Assembly (NCBI RefSeq): GCF_021134715.1
Contig: NC_060022.1
Location: forward strand, 1,989,001 to 2,053,000
Source: Daphnia pulex
Taxonomy: Eukaryota; Arthropoda; Branchiopoda; Diplostraca; Daphniidae
Length of the DNA: 64,000 nt
Direction of reading: 5' to 3'
Each line of letters opens with the position of its first letter. The stretch's first letter is position 1. Shown here one piece after another: positions 24,966 through 37,405 of this stretch. The notes under the pieces were generated by a model that was not told the DNA's origin, made no database searches, and worked only from the letters and a program-made list of their open reading frames with translations. The position numbers and the translations under genes were made by a program.

Positions 24966-26204
24966 TTAAAAACGATTCATGGGAGAAGAGGATGCCCTTC
25001 TTCCAGAGAGAGGAGATGTGTTGAGAGAACCGCTGACTCCGGAATTTGTACCAAAGCCACGTATGAAGCTTCTGAAAGAGCGACTATGATTGTCTGCTGG
25101 TGAAGTATCTCTAGATCAAATAAACAAAAAAATCCACTGTAAATTTACTTAACCATTCTTTAAATTTGGAGAAAAATCGGGAATAAAGTCATTTGGGTGG
25201 TTATAGTCAACTTACACAGGTATAAGATAAAACTCATCAATCAAATCCAGACCTGGAGGGAAATTATCTGATGACAGTATGTTTGTACCGCCTGACTCGT
25301 GAGTCTCGCCAATATTTGTCCTCGCCAACTTCGACTTAAGTTGATCATTTTCAGCCTGCAAACGAGTAATACGCGAAGCCTCTTCATTGTATGTGGTCAG
25401 TTTTGGTTGAGGTAAGCACTACAACAAAATAAAAGAATAGAAAAAGCAATGATATAGCCTATCTATGAACAGGATGAAAACAAAATATAACACATCTTAC
25501 CTGGAAAGAAACAGCAAGTAAATTATGCAATGAGATTAGCATTGTATCCTGCCATTGTCTTGTAAAATAGACCATGAATGTTGGGTTTTCATCCGGATTT
25601 TTAATGAAAGGTAAAGCTATAAAGAATAAGTATGAGCTAAAGAGTAAAAAGAATAAATAGTTCGTTTAAATTACCAAACCAATCTTTCCACTCAAGTTGA
25701 TGTTGCAAATCACTTCCAAGTTTTTCAAAGAACTCTTGGACCTTTTCTTGTTTACCATTAGTGCATGCATTTATCAAGTACATCCGTAGTAAAGAATTTT
25801 CCATTTTCTTGATAGCTTTAGAATAAAATGATGAATTTGGATTGAATTGTAATGCAGAAAACTTTCAATAAAAACCTGGCATGAAATTTGGATCAAGTCG
25901 TTCAAAAACAGACTGATCAAAGTGATTCCAATAATCTTTCAGACCATTAAGATCATACAAGGTAATGAAGTGAATAAACTGCTCAACTATTTTGTCAGGC
26001 TGAAAGATCAAAAAATACAAATTTCGACTCAAAATTGTTAGTAACAATTGATTTGTATAGAATTGTCTTTAACTTCACTCTTACCCGAAACGCCTTGTCC
26101 TTCTCGGATTTAACTTCAGCATCTAGAGCCCGTACAGTTGTCGTGAATCCTCTAAATAAGAGATACTCCTTAACTAATTCATCCATTTGCTGAGTACAAG
26201 ACAT
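24966..26204 (-). CDS. WDR91-like protein, N-terminal half only (no WD40 repeats)
   Basis: The WDR91 family acts with WDR81 and Rab7 on endosomes to restrain PI3K-III activity during early-to-late endosome conversion. There are six minus-strand exons: 26204-26085, 25999-25876, 25815-25675, 25616-25501, 25418-25216 and 25110-24966, giving 282 residues. The N-terminus matches WDR91 closely: a LisH-like helix pair ([20 protein letters not shown]), then [47 protein letters not shown] and SLHNLL. A short coiled coil follows at about residues 175-200. The last exon encodes a Ser/Arg-rich tail and a stop. Full WDR91 is about 750 residues with a C-terminal propeller, which is absent here. The gene diverges from SCCPDH with 405 bp between start codons. 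The identity of the N-terminal half is secure; its function without WD40 is unknown. Confidence 0.88.
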
Positions 26205-26609
26205 TTTTCATGACTCCACTTTAAAGGCTGTAACAGCTGACACTCGACAGAAAAACAACAATGACAATACGCCATCTATAAGTACATAAGTAAACTAAAT
26301 GCACCAAAGAGTTTAAATAAAATAACGTACAGCAATAGGAATATTTAAAATCTACAAACGTTATAAACACGAGGTTACGTGCAATTCATATTCAATAGTC
26401 GATCATTTTCTTTGAAATGCCCAAACTATTTCAAAGTAAAATACGCTAAATTTCGATTCCACGTACATCGAGAACTGTTCAATAGAGGGCGTCCTGTTGA
26501 TTGTTGATTTACGAATTCGCGGATTCACGGACAAGTTCTGTCATACTTCTTTCATTAGTCCGACATAGTGTCATACAGCTTCTATCGCAGAAGTTAAAAT
26601 ATTTCTGCC
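26205..26609. promoter_or_regulatory. Divergent promoter region of WDR91-like and SCCPDH genes
   Basis: 405 bp between two divergent start codons must carry the 5' UTRs and promoters of both genes. It is AT-rich with no ORF. I see no unambiguous core element. Confidence 0.45.
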
Positions 26610-28344
26610 ATGACTGATGACGCACGAGATTACAGTTTGGTTGTTTTCGGCGCAACTGGATTTACCGGACAATATGTTGCTGAAGAAGTTGCACGAATTG
26701 CTGATGAAGAAAATATCACTTGGGCCATTGCCGGTCGTAACAGCGAAAAATTGAATGCCATTATAGAGAATGTTGGAAAAGTAACAGGTATTCTACTGTT
26801 CTGTCATGATAAAACAATTTTTTTTATGTAGCCTGGTTGCTTAATTCTTCCAGGTAAATCTCTCAAGAATGTTGGAATCATTCAGGCTGATATTAGTGAT
26901 CCAAACTCACTTAGTGAGATGGCGAAGAAAGGGAAGATTGTTCTCAACTGTGTGGGGCCCTACAGGTCTGAAGAAGAACACACTATTATATATTATTAGA
27001 ATGTTTAAATTCCAAATAATTCATGTTCTACCTGTACAGATTTTTTGGAGAGGCTGTAGTGAAGGCCTGTGTGGAAAATGCAACAAGTCACATTGATATT
27101 AGTGGCGAACCTCAAGTAATATATGATTTTACCTTGTTAAATTTTGTCCTACATCCTAAAATGTGTTTCTTTGTCCAGTTTCTTGAAAGGATGCAACTGG
27201 ATTACAATGTTGCTGCTCATGATAAAAAATGTTATGTAGTAGGAGCTTGTGGATTCGACAGCATCCCAGCAGATATGGGTACTGTTTTCTTAGAAGAAAA
27301 ACTTGGTGGGCAAGTCAACTCTGTTGAAACATACTTGAATATCAAATCTAATAAGGTGTGTTTCCATACGACACAAGCAGCAGCTCTTACTAAATGATAG
27401 CTTAATATAACGATTTTTTCCAGGGAGCTCGAGGGCATTTTGCAACTTGGCAAAGTGCCATTTACGGATTTGCTCATGCCAATGAATTAAAACCTTTGCG
27501 CAAAAAGCTATTTCCGGAGCGTTTGCCAGTGTTAAAGCCTGCTCTTCAATACAGGTTTGTCTTATTGTGAAGCATAACCATATAAATAATTAAAAATGAT
27601 TTGAAAATAACAGAGGCATTCTTCATAACAATCCTATCGTCAAATCGTGGTGTTTACCATTTCCCGGTTCTGATCGCTCTGTCGTGATGCGATCGCAGCG
27701 GTACTTTTTTGAAAAAGAAAACAAGCGTCCCGTGCAGATGAAAGCTTACGTTCAATGTTCTTCATTAATAGCTGCCATAGCCATGGCCTTATCGGCTGTT
27801 CTTTTTGGTCTTCTGGCAAGTTTCAAATTTGGACGCAGTCTATTGGAAAAAGTATTGACTCTATCTCTATTTACAAAAGTGATCAACAGTGATATCAGAA
27901 ATTCTTTTCTTTACACAGTATCCACAATTTTTCTCCTTCGGTGTTTTTGGTCACGACGGACCTAAAAAAGAGGAGATGGACTCGACATCATTCGTTCTAA
28001 CATTAGTCGGCAAAGGATGGAGTGAAAAGCTAACAGAGCCAATGGATGCACACACGAACCAGCCAGAAAAAGAGTTGGTAGTTCGAGTTTCAGGGCCTGA
28101 GGCAGGGTACGTTGCCACACCTATTTGTATGGTTCAGGCTGCTCTTGTACTTCTCCGCGATACTGACAAACTACCTGCTAAGTATGTACAGTTTTTCTTC
28201 CGTATTTAATAAATATTCTAATATTTATCCTTGTACAGTGGTGGAGTTTTCCCCCCAGGGGCGGCATTTGCGAAGACTTCACTGATAGAGCGCTTGATTA
28301 AGCGAGGAATTAATTTCCAAGCGGGTGTCAAGAGCTCTCTCTAA
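26610..28344 (+). CDS. SCCPDH: Saccharopine dehydrogenase-like oxidoreductase
   Basis: Member of the SCCPDH family, Rossmann-fold proteins of uncertain substrate found on lipid droplets and in mitochondria in animals. There are eight exons: 26610-26787, 26854-26965, 27040-27115, 27179-27355, 27424-27554, 27614-27851, 27919-28181 and 28239-28344, giving 426 residues (the human protein has 429). The N-terminal nucleotide-binding motif is VVFGATGFTGQYV (residues 11-23), followed by WAIAGRN and VLNCVGPYRFFGE. GACGFDSIPADMG is the family signature. A hydrophobic helix lies near residues 275-295 (SSLIAAIAMALSAVLFGLLA), and the C-terminus has NGGVFPPGAAF. The start is the first ATG and gives the expected short leader. 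The gene is intact, with no odd features. Confidence 0.95.
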
Positions 28345-28949
28345 CTTAACGAAAGGACATGTACCATATGTACTTGATCTTAGCGCGATCTATAAAACTA
28401 CCTGCTTGTAACGTTTCTGCTGCTCAAGTTGTTTGATTTATATTGGCACTTGGGCAGTATGCCATAATTCAAACAGCTTTATTCGTGAACCAGACATTAT
28501 TAAAATATGAATAATAGAAAAAAAAAATAGTTTTTGTTAATTTACATGAAATAAATATTCTTGGATCAACAGAAGTAAGCTTTATTTCAAATAAAATCAC
28601 GTTCCTTAACACGAATGGTGTAAGCTTAATGGAGCACAAAAGAAAAGAACTTGTTGGAGGTAACGAAAGTTCTAACAATCGTATTCTTTCGATCGATCGA
28701 TGGAGTGCGGAGAATTCCTAATGCAATCGCAGCAACTTTATACCCCAAACTAAACATTAAAAAGCACTTCACGGAATTCAAGGTAGATAAGAAACCGAAT
28801 AACATTACTCGCCTGGTCGCTTGCTAGATCTCAGATTCACATAGCGTTGCTTGTGATCGATCAACGCTCTACTGAGACTTCCAAGTTGTGCCAGATGTCA
28901 CGTGGTTATTCTCACTCTTCCGTCACGACTGCCAACGATTTTGTTGAGA
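28345..28949. other. 3' flank of SCCPDH
   Basis: This covers the SCCPDH 3' UTR and spacer up to the start of the duplicated segment. An AATAAA-like signal appears near 28550. No coding exon is supported. Confidence 0.4.
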
Positions 28950-31900
28950 AGGAAACACCTTGTGCCTTACTTGGTCATTCCACACACAATGAAAGTATAT
29001 GCCGCATACGGAAATACGCAAAGCCTAAGGTTCACATTTTTAACGGTATTATGACCTACAATTTGCCTGCATGTAGTAACGCCAGAGGCTTTTAATGTTC
29101 CTTTTTCCTTCATTGATTAACTAAGCAAAGAACAACAGTAGAATTAATTAGGAAACTCTAGAAGCCTAAGTTAAGTTAATCATTCCAAAACATAATGGCT
29201 AATTAATAATCATTAGTATGCCTATATGTCCAAAGCCATTGCTATGGAACAATAAATTCACGGAGATATTTTGGTGGGTTACACCTGGGTATGTATAGTC
29301 AAATACAACTTTGCCTTTCTCCACCAATACCAGTAAACATTGGACTACAAAAGTCAAGTCATCGAGTACACCCCAGGTAAGACGATGAGACGCAAATTTT
29401 TCATATAAATTCTTGGGAAGCAAAAGAGAATAAGATGAGAGAAGAGCTTTAGAGTTTAGACTTATACAAGCACCATAGAATATCTAATACTACCTGGTAA
29501 CTATAATACCCTCAAACAACGAAATTATCACTTTGCGGATAAGAAATCCTAGTTCCACGCCGAAAATCCCCGCATCTTCCTTTCGAAAGTTACCAAACAA
29601 AGAAAGATGCCGTCTTGAACGCCCACCAAAAAGGTAGGCAGTCTCTTGCTCTATGCGAACGCAGCACGAATGACTATCATGGCATCTGTCTAACCTTCAC
29701 GAGTTGGCTTTCAGACCTCATAGGATGTGCAAGTCTCAAAGAAATGGACTGTTGTTAGTTTCCTTGTTGTTTTTTATCCCAATTCTTGCCGCAAGTGAAC
29801 ATCGGTATCACGGATCAGACTATCAAATTACCGGCTTATTAAAATCCCTGCTCAACATTCCGTACAGATGGGGGCAAAATCTGCTGGACAAAACGCAATG
29901 GAATTCAAAGAAATTGATTGAAGACAACAGGGAAACAACAGATTTGTCTGCACTGGCAGAACTGAAGAGGTCAAACAATTTAGAATTACCAAGCAGGACT
30001 ATTGAAAGCTCAATAGTTGCAAATGAAGATTTACAGGTATCACATTTTAGACCATTTGCTGTACGGGAGAACCGACAAGGAAACGGTTGCGTCTGTATAC
30101 CAAATCCAGAATGTTTAATCACTTGTTCAGCACTGGAAATTCAATGTGGACAAACTTGTACTCGCGTTACCGTTTACACTGCTTGCTATGTTCAAGGACC
30201 TGTATATGAACCTCCATATTTGTCAACAAGTGTAACAACCTACAACAATAATTGCATCACCGGCAATTGCTTGGTCAACTATGTGCCTCCTGTAGCGATA
30301 GTAGTAGGTGGTATGGTAGCAATAGCTCTAGCTGTTGCAATTCCGCTCGGTATTAATCCACCGCCGGTTGAGCGTATTCCACCCGAACCGATCGCCGACT
30401 TTTTGGTTATCGAAGATAAGATTCCTTTCAACAATCAGCCATTTATTGAAAAAGACTTTCCTCCGGACGGATGTGGAAATAATTCCGTGCAGATGGAAAT
30501 TGGTGATTTGAATAGGAATTTGAATCGGAATAGATCCAGTGATGGAAATAGACCTAGTGATGAAAATTGCGAGCCGCTTTTGAGAAGAGGAAATTGCCGC
30601 AGTCCACAATACTGGGTCACCGTAAATCCCACTACATTGAAGGTATAGATACTAATTAGATAGACAAGTATAAAAGTTCAAAGTTTGAATAAATTTGACT
30701 CATCTTAGGGACGTTGCACTCCACGTCTTTGCGGTCGGGAACGAGTGTTCGTCGGTCGTGATGGACTTTGTCACGATATTTACGATCCAGGCGAGTGCCA
30801 AGGTGGCCGGCGACTTTACTATTCTCCTTTTGGAGATCCCATCTGCGATTGTCCAATCGGAGAATATCCTTTTCCGAACGCCGAAAACAATTGCGTTGCA
30901 CTTTTCACCCAAGGTAATAGCAGTAGCCTAGTTTTCTTCTAACGTCTGATGCTTAGCAACAATGCGCACTATGATTCAGCGAAATAAAATGGTACGGTTT
31001 TGTGTTTAAAAGGACCCTGCCGAGATGGGAGTATAGTGGGCATTAGTTCACAGGGTCAATTGGAGTGCATGCCTTCCACATGTCAATCAACCAACGTTGG
31101 AGATAAATCTCTACAGTTGCTGCCGGCCGAGGATGGACAATGCTACGCTCTAGGAACACAGGGTCCCTGTTCACCTCCCTCTTTGTTGGGTTATGACATC
31201 TTCAAACGCCAAATGGAGTGTGTCAATGTTCAAAATGATACCTCGCCCTATTTCACTTCTCCTGAAGAAGAGGCACTGGTCGATAGCATCTACAACCAGC
31301 TCTCTCCGGACTTTGACGACTTCCGAATTTCAATGGTCTTTGAAAGTTCAGTAGGAACCAACGACATCGGCCAGCGTAGGCAAGGTGCTACCACCGGTGG
31401 AATATTTCAATTCCCTAGCTCTTCACCGGAAACACTATTAAATCCTTGTCGACCTGGAGCACGACGGGAGATGAATTATAAATGCACGAATCCATTAGTG
31501 TAAGACAATAAGCATTTTTTTCTAATTTAATCAAGTTAATTATATAAATTTGCCTATTTCGTTTTATTAGACCCAATCCGAGAAGAAGGGAACCGTTGCA
31601 AGCTGTTCGGCCGGCATTTCAGTGTCCGCCGAATAGAAATTTGCAAGCAACGGGCAGGTGCGTGACCGATAATCGCAGCACGAATTGTGGACCATCTTTT
31701 CGGTTCAACCCTGTTACTGGACAATGCCGAAGTATCTTCTAACGTATGTGGAATGCGTTTAGCCTCTATCCAAACAAGATACGATTCAAACGTTGAGAGA
31801 AAAAAGAATGCTTGGCGGACTAGTTCTGAAAAGCTTTAATCAAAACAGACGCTTTAAATAAGAATAAAATGAAATGAATAAGTTATTTTCTGCTCGACCT

Positions 31901-33785
31901 AAACATAATCTAATCACGGCAATATTTTTTGCAACATTTCAACAATGTAATTATTCTATCAATGAAATTGATGATAACTTTGATGTACCTCAATGAAAAA
32001 CAAATTGTTGAACAACAATATAGAAATATTTCTGGTTGTGACTTAAGTTTAGGCTATCGTTTAGCATTGGTAGTATTGGTAGGATTGTGATATTTCTGTC
32101 TGTTATGCAACCAAACTTGAAAAAGAAGTATAACGAATCCGCCATTTATCTTAACGCGTATCTCCAAAAAAGGACGGAAATGATGAAACAAAACTTTCTT
32201 TGGCCAGCTTACCACAGCTTTTCCCACAGTATACAGTAAATCTCCGACAGACTCGCAGACAGACAGACAACATAGCTTTAGGCGTTTGAATAAAACTTTT
32301 GAAGCAATGCCTAGGTCGGGTATGCAAACATGTGCTTTCAACAACCGCTATAGTTCAAAAGACAGTCGGCTTAAGCTAGAAAACAAAGAGACATAGGGGC
32401 ATATAGCGGTGTTTTTACACCAAAAATGAAACATTCTGAGACTTGCCCATCTCTTCGAACTACATACTAGAACCCGCGAACATTGAATACCATTTGTCGT
32501 TAGTTTTACAATGGAATCTTTCAGCGACGTACACGTAAAACAATACCGAATGAAATGAAAGAATGTATACGGAGCATCTGTCGCATTTTTGAATAGGCGG
32601 TCTATACATTAAAGTTTCCAGATGAAATATGTACAGTCAATTACGAATGAAACTAATGCGTATTCAAACATCTGCCATTTTTAAACAGGTGGAATGTAGG
32701 TCAAAGTTTTCTGACTAGGCGACGTATCTAGCAGTTTAATGGAAAAAGAAACTGGTTTAATAAGATTTGACCCATACACCAAAAATTTAACACAGCATGG
32801 GCACATACAGATGGTTCGTTCCGCAAGAAACGGATAATGTTCTTTTGGCAGCCTTTTAGAGATGGTTGAACTTCTAGTCAATGCCAAGGTCGGTTCTAAT
32901 AACTAATACCGCGCTAAAAAAGAAATTTAAGTGCTTATCATTTGATGACCTTATCGTCGTTGATAGATTTATGACTAATTACAGGTTAGCACTTTATACC
33001 TGAATTATGAAAACAAAAATTTTTAAACAATACCAATTAATAATTGATGGAGGCGGCTGATCTTTTTCGAAAGATTATGTTTCATTTACTCTAGGCTAAA
33101 TAGTTTTATGACGCAGTACCATATTTGTCTATTGACAGGACACGACTTGATTTTCCTAAATGTGGCCACGAAAGTCCATGTAGCAAAGAAGTTCCCTGCA
33201 CCCCAGGTCAATAAAGGAAAAAAAAAAGACGCAGCAAAAAGCTCTTCGGTCAAACGGAAAGGGTCCGTCAAAAGGGAAGGGCTATCTGAAAAATGACACG
33301 AAACTCATTGGGGCCATGATGAATGATGGAGGCAGCAGCCGTGCGGGATTTACGATTTAGTTCCTCCTAGGAAGGGCCATCTCCCATCAATCAGAATTCT
33401 TCGTGCTATCATCATCATCATCAACGGCTTTAACCAAACCGGCAGTTAAAGTTGTTGTGAGATATCACTACCGTGGACAAAATCCAAACAGTTGCAAATC
33501 CAGTGGCGCAGGCAATAAACTCGACAAAACCTCCAATTACCGCACCCAACCGCCTCCTTAGGAAAAAAGAAAGAAAGTCGAGTGTTTGTATAAAGATGAT
33601 TACAGAAAAAGAGGCCGCCGCGCTTGCCTATAAACTTTTGTTATATATTAAAATTTGAAAATCATTGTAGGTGAAAAAAAAAAAAACCGCAGTAAAACTA
33701 CGCTCCACTTGGTTCTTACGGTGGCTGAGAGAAACCGCATTTTGGAAAAACACTTAGCGTAAAAAGATGCGACACCAAGAATAAG
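28950..33785 (+). repeat. Segmental tandem duplication, copy A
   Basis: About 4.8 kb that aligns with 36604-42885: the upstream flank, the whole four-exon gene, its introns and about 2 kb of downstream flank. Similarity starts near AAACACCTTGT at about 28950 and fades after GCGACACCA near 33780. Intron 2 of the two genes differs at only a few bases, so the duplication is recent or has been homogenised by gene conversion. The flanks hold no other gene that I can support. Confidence 0.8.
29725..31742 (+). CDS. Secreted cysteine-rich DUF4789-like protein, paralogue A
   Basis: There are four exons, 29725-30642, 30709-30913, 31013-31499 and 31571-31742, giving 593 residues. I chose the ATG at 29725 because the duplicate gene starts at the same residue; the open frame upstream has no ATG. 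A signal peptide covers about residues 1-24 (LLLVSLLFFIPILAAS). A Cys-rich block at about 117-180 follows, then a hydrophobic helix near 195-220 (VAIVVGGMVAIALAVAIPLGI). Next come cysteine modules with DGC-N-SV, RGNC, CY-LGTQGPC and LGYDIFKR-(M/L)-C motifs resembling the arthropod DUF4789 family. The helix could make it a membrane protein with an extracellular tail. No biochemical role is known for the family. The Pfam link is from memory of motif style and should be tested by profile search. Confidence 0.85.
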
Positions 33786-36603
33786 TTTGGCAAATACAGA
33801 AGGAGTAGCCTACACTCGCGCTATACTGCCTATACTGCTGCTATTAAGAGCTTCGAGGGGGACTGAATACTCGGTGAGATGGCGCTGGTGTAAGAGACAA
33901 ATTGAACAGCAAGTGAAGAGGGGCAACCCTCTAGAGTCACGACGTGAGTTTAATTTTCAACCGAGAAGTAACAGACACCACTAACTGAGGCCCCAGACGC
34001 ACACGAAATAAACAAAAAAAACCAAGGCACGCTAACTGAGTGGGACGACGTCACCTCCGTTTTGAATATTTACTATGAAACCAGCAATGTAATTTATGAG
34101 AAATGAGTAAAACAAAAAGTACACAACTGGCTGAAGACGTTCATCCGCGAATTAAAGCGAATTTGAAAAAACAACGTCACTGCCAATTATAATTCAATCG
34201 ATTTAAAATAGAATTGGAAGATAAGAGCAAGAATACGTATTGAGTGTGATGTACAGTTAACTACACATTACACTACGCAGTTTGAGCAAACAACTGCCCT
34301 TTTGTTTGCAAAAAATCGATTTTAAGAGTTTTCCTCTAGTTTCGAGTGTCGATTTATCGACGTCGGAATTACTCCCGAGGTGAGAAATAGGACTAGGGAT
34401 CTTTTCAATCAGCATTTCTTTTGATGGGAACTGCTCGAGGCACTGCGTATACAAATTACAAAGAGGTTTCCCTGTTAATTGGAAACGGTGTGCGGTAACT
34501 GGTGACCTTAAAACCCACAACAGGGATGCAAAAAGAAATAAGGCGAGAAAGATTAACCGCTAGCTTTTCAAACAGTTCCTTTTGATCAAACCGGTTCACA
34601 GCCTTTAACTGTAAAATTGAAAAAGGTTTTTCCTCACAAAACTCTATACCTTGTTCAATTATTCATCTTTCCATTAGTTCCGTTTTGTCACACATGATGT
34701 GTTGGTTCGCTTTCGACATGGTGGACACTAATATTCAAAATGAATTAAAAAAAACATCGGGGGAATATTCGTGACAACTTTACGTTTTGCGTTTCTAATC
34801 CTAATTCAAATTATAACGAGCAAAAATTGACAAGAGGACATATGAAAAGCAGAAAAATCGACAAATTAATTTCTTCCGACGTTCGCTGGTATAGTACACA
34901 CAGCTGCAACGTAAACACAGGGTACCATATTGCAGTTCTCATCCTCAGACTCACAAAAAGGATCAATTAACAGAACTAGTCGATTAAGGTAAGCGAAAAG
35001 AAAAAAACCAAACAAAGATGAACTAAACAATTAGAAACCGGATCAATTTTGGGGCAAACAGATATACAATGCATAGCACAGCACTGAGCTCTGGGCAAGA
35101 GGATCAATTTCTCTTCACGAATAATCATCAATAACTTGAGGATGAGAGTACAAGTATAGTACGCCGTGTATGTTTATAGGACGTCAAAAGAACAGGATGC
35201 ATAAATAGCTGAATTTACAAAAAAAAAAAAACCCTAACTCCTTCACGTAATCAAATTATCATTCATGGTCAGACAAGCAATCTCGTGCCTCGGTGTCCAT
35301 TCGCATTCAAACCGGCAATTTTATTCGCACGGTCAAAAACGGAAAAACTAGACAGCTGACATTCTGACAATCTCTTGGGAATCACGTGAGCATTTTCACA
35401 CTCGAGTCTATTTTTATTTTTTTTTATGAATGTTTGACTACGGGAGGATCTGCTCATGTAGCAAATCAAGAAAATCAAATGAAGTCATGACGTTCATGAT
35501 ATACGTAAAACAAAGTTTATAATGAGAAAGGAAAAGTCCAGGCTGTTGATTTCTAAGTTTTACTCAGTCCTAGATGCCTAATTCCCCATCTTTCCACAGC
35601 AAAGGGAATTAATTGCCTTGTCTAGAGTGCTCTCAAGACGACAAAAACTATTAGTTGTTAAATTCAGACCTCAAGAGCAAAGATTCACCCTCATACGATT
35701 TGGACGATGGCAACAATTCAACATGGCCGGAGATAAAAGTTTATCGACTTTCTTCTCTAAAACTAACACAAAACTCCTCTACAGGATTGCATAGCTCCAG
35801 CCTACGTCTTTCACCAAACAAAATTACAAAAATTTGAACTAACCTGGATTCGTGATGACGACGAAATCTCAACCACGACGCCTCCATTTGTTTTCGATGC
35901 CAGGCGTGTCGTCATTTTTCCAATCACATGACGGTCTAGGCAGCTAACAAATAATTTTCATATTTTGGATCTAGAGCAATCAACAGAATCAGTCTTATTA
36001 GCACAGAAGAGAGGCAAGGTAACAAAAACGTCGAATGAGAACCTTACACGATAAAAATCACGGAGCACTTGCACGTTGCTGTTGTTCGAGACTTTTGGCG
36101 CGTAGCAGACCACACACGTGGAATCGTTGAGACGCTCAGACACAGAATCAAAATGGCGAAACTCGAAGCAGTAAAAGTCAACTTTGCCGATTGATCCATT
36201 TTCAGTTTGCGAATTGTCTCGAACGCAAATCCTTCACTCGACAGTTAAATCATTCTGATAAGATCAGCTTTCTTGAAAAGTCACGACGACGAAAGCTTAT
36301 TTCGGGAGCCTGTTGGAAGTACCAACTTGTTCTCACTGTTCACTTTTTCACACTAAAATAGCTCGGCAGTTTTGCAGTGTTGCACTGTTACACTTTTATT
36401 TTAAAGTGAAGGAGGGTTCGAATTTTCTTAATACGCAATATTGCATAATCTTGATAAAGGTGGGGGATTTATTTTATTTTTGTTCGTATATTTTTTTCTT
36501 TTTTCGTCTTTTTTTCCGCCTCAGGATTTGCGTTTGTGTAGTGTAGTATGTCTCCTGATCACTAGATGTCGATGCTGTGTGTTTACGAATATATGCCTTG
36601 AAG
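33786..36603. other. Unique spacer between duplication copies A and B
   Basis: About 2.8 kb not shared by the two copies. It is AT-rich and gene-poor. One minus-strand open frame (from about 34545 down to 34257) begins with a strongly hydrophobic, signal-like stretch and contains several cysteines, but has no ATG and only a doubtful splice acceptor; see findings. I see no conserved protein, tRNA or array here. Confidence 0.4.
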
Positions 36604-37405
36604 TAAACACCTTGTATTTGTATCGTATCTTACTAGGACATTCCACACATATTCCACAGCCATTGGATTTGGAAAGATATGTCGCCAACGGAAAATCTGC
36701 AAACCTGAAAATTTACATGTTTAACGGTATTATGACCTACAATCTACCTGCTTGTAGTAACGCCATAGGTTTTCATGTTCCATTTTTACTGCATTGATTA
36801 ACTAAGAAAAGAACAACATAGTAGGATTTTAAAATTAATTCTACTGTTGAAAGGGAAACTCTAGAAGCCTTAAGAGAAGTTGATAATTCTGTAACATATT
36901 TGAAATGGCTAGTGGCTACTGGCTAGTAATATGCGGGACAGTTAATTCACGAAGATATTTTTGCAGGACACACCTGGGTGTGTGTAGTCAAATCCAACTT
37001 TGCTTTTCTCACCCAGTAATTAAACATTAAAGATTGAACTACAAAAAAGTCAACTCATCGCAGCCTACATACCAGGTAAAACAATGAGACGATAAATTTT
37101 ACATTTAAAATCTTCGGGAGCAAAATAGAATAAGATGAGCTTTGAACTTAAATGAGCACAATAGTATACTCAATATACTTCCTAGTAAACTGTAATACCC
37201 TCAAGCAACGAAACTTTGCGGATAAGGAATCGAGTTCCACGCAAAAATCCCCACATCTTCTTTTAGAAAGTTACCAAACAAAAGAAGGGGCCGTCTTGAA
37301 CGCCCACCAAAAAGGTAGGCAGTCTCTTGCTCGATGCGAACGCAGCACGAATGACTATCATGGCATCTGTCTAACCTTCACGAGTTGGATTTTTAACCTC
37401 ATAGG

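Noticed and set aside
30656-30912. Minus-strand ORFs of 70-81 codons opposite exon 2 in all three cysteine-rich genes (also 38746-38996 and 43590-43808)
   Set aside because: They mirror the conserved sense exon. Their conservation is explained by the sense coding sequence, and there is no independent start or splice context.
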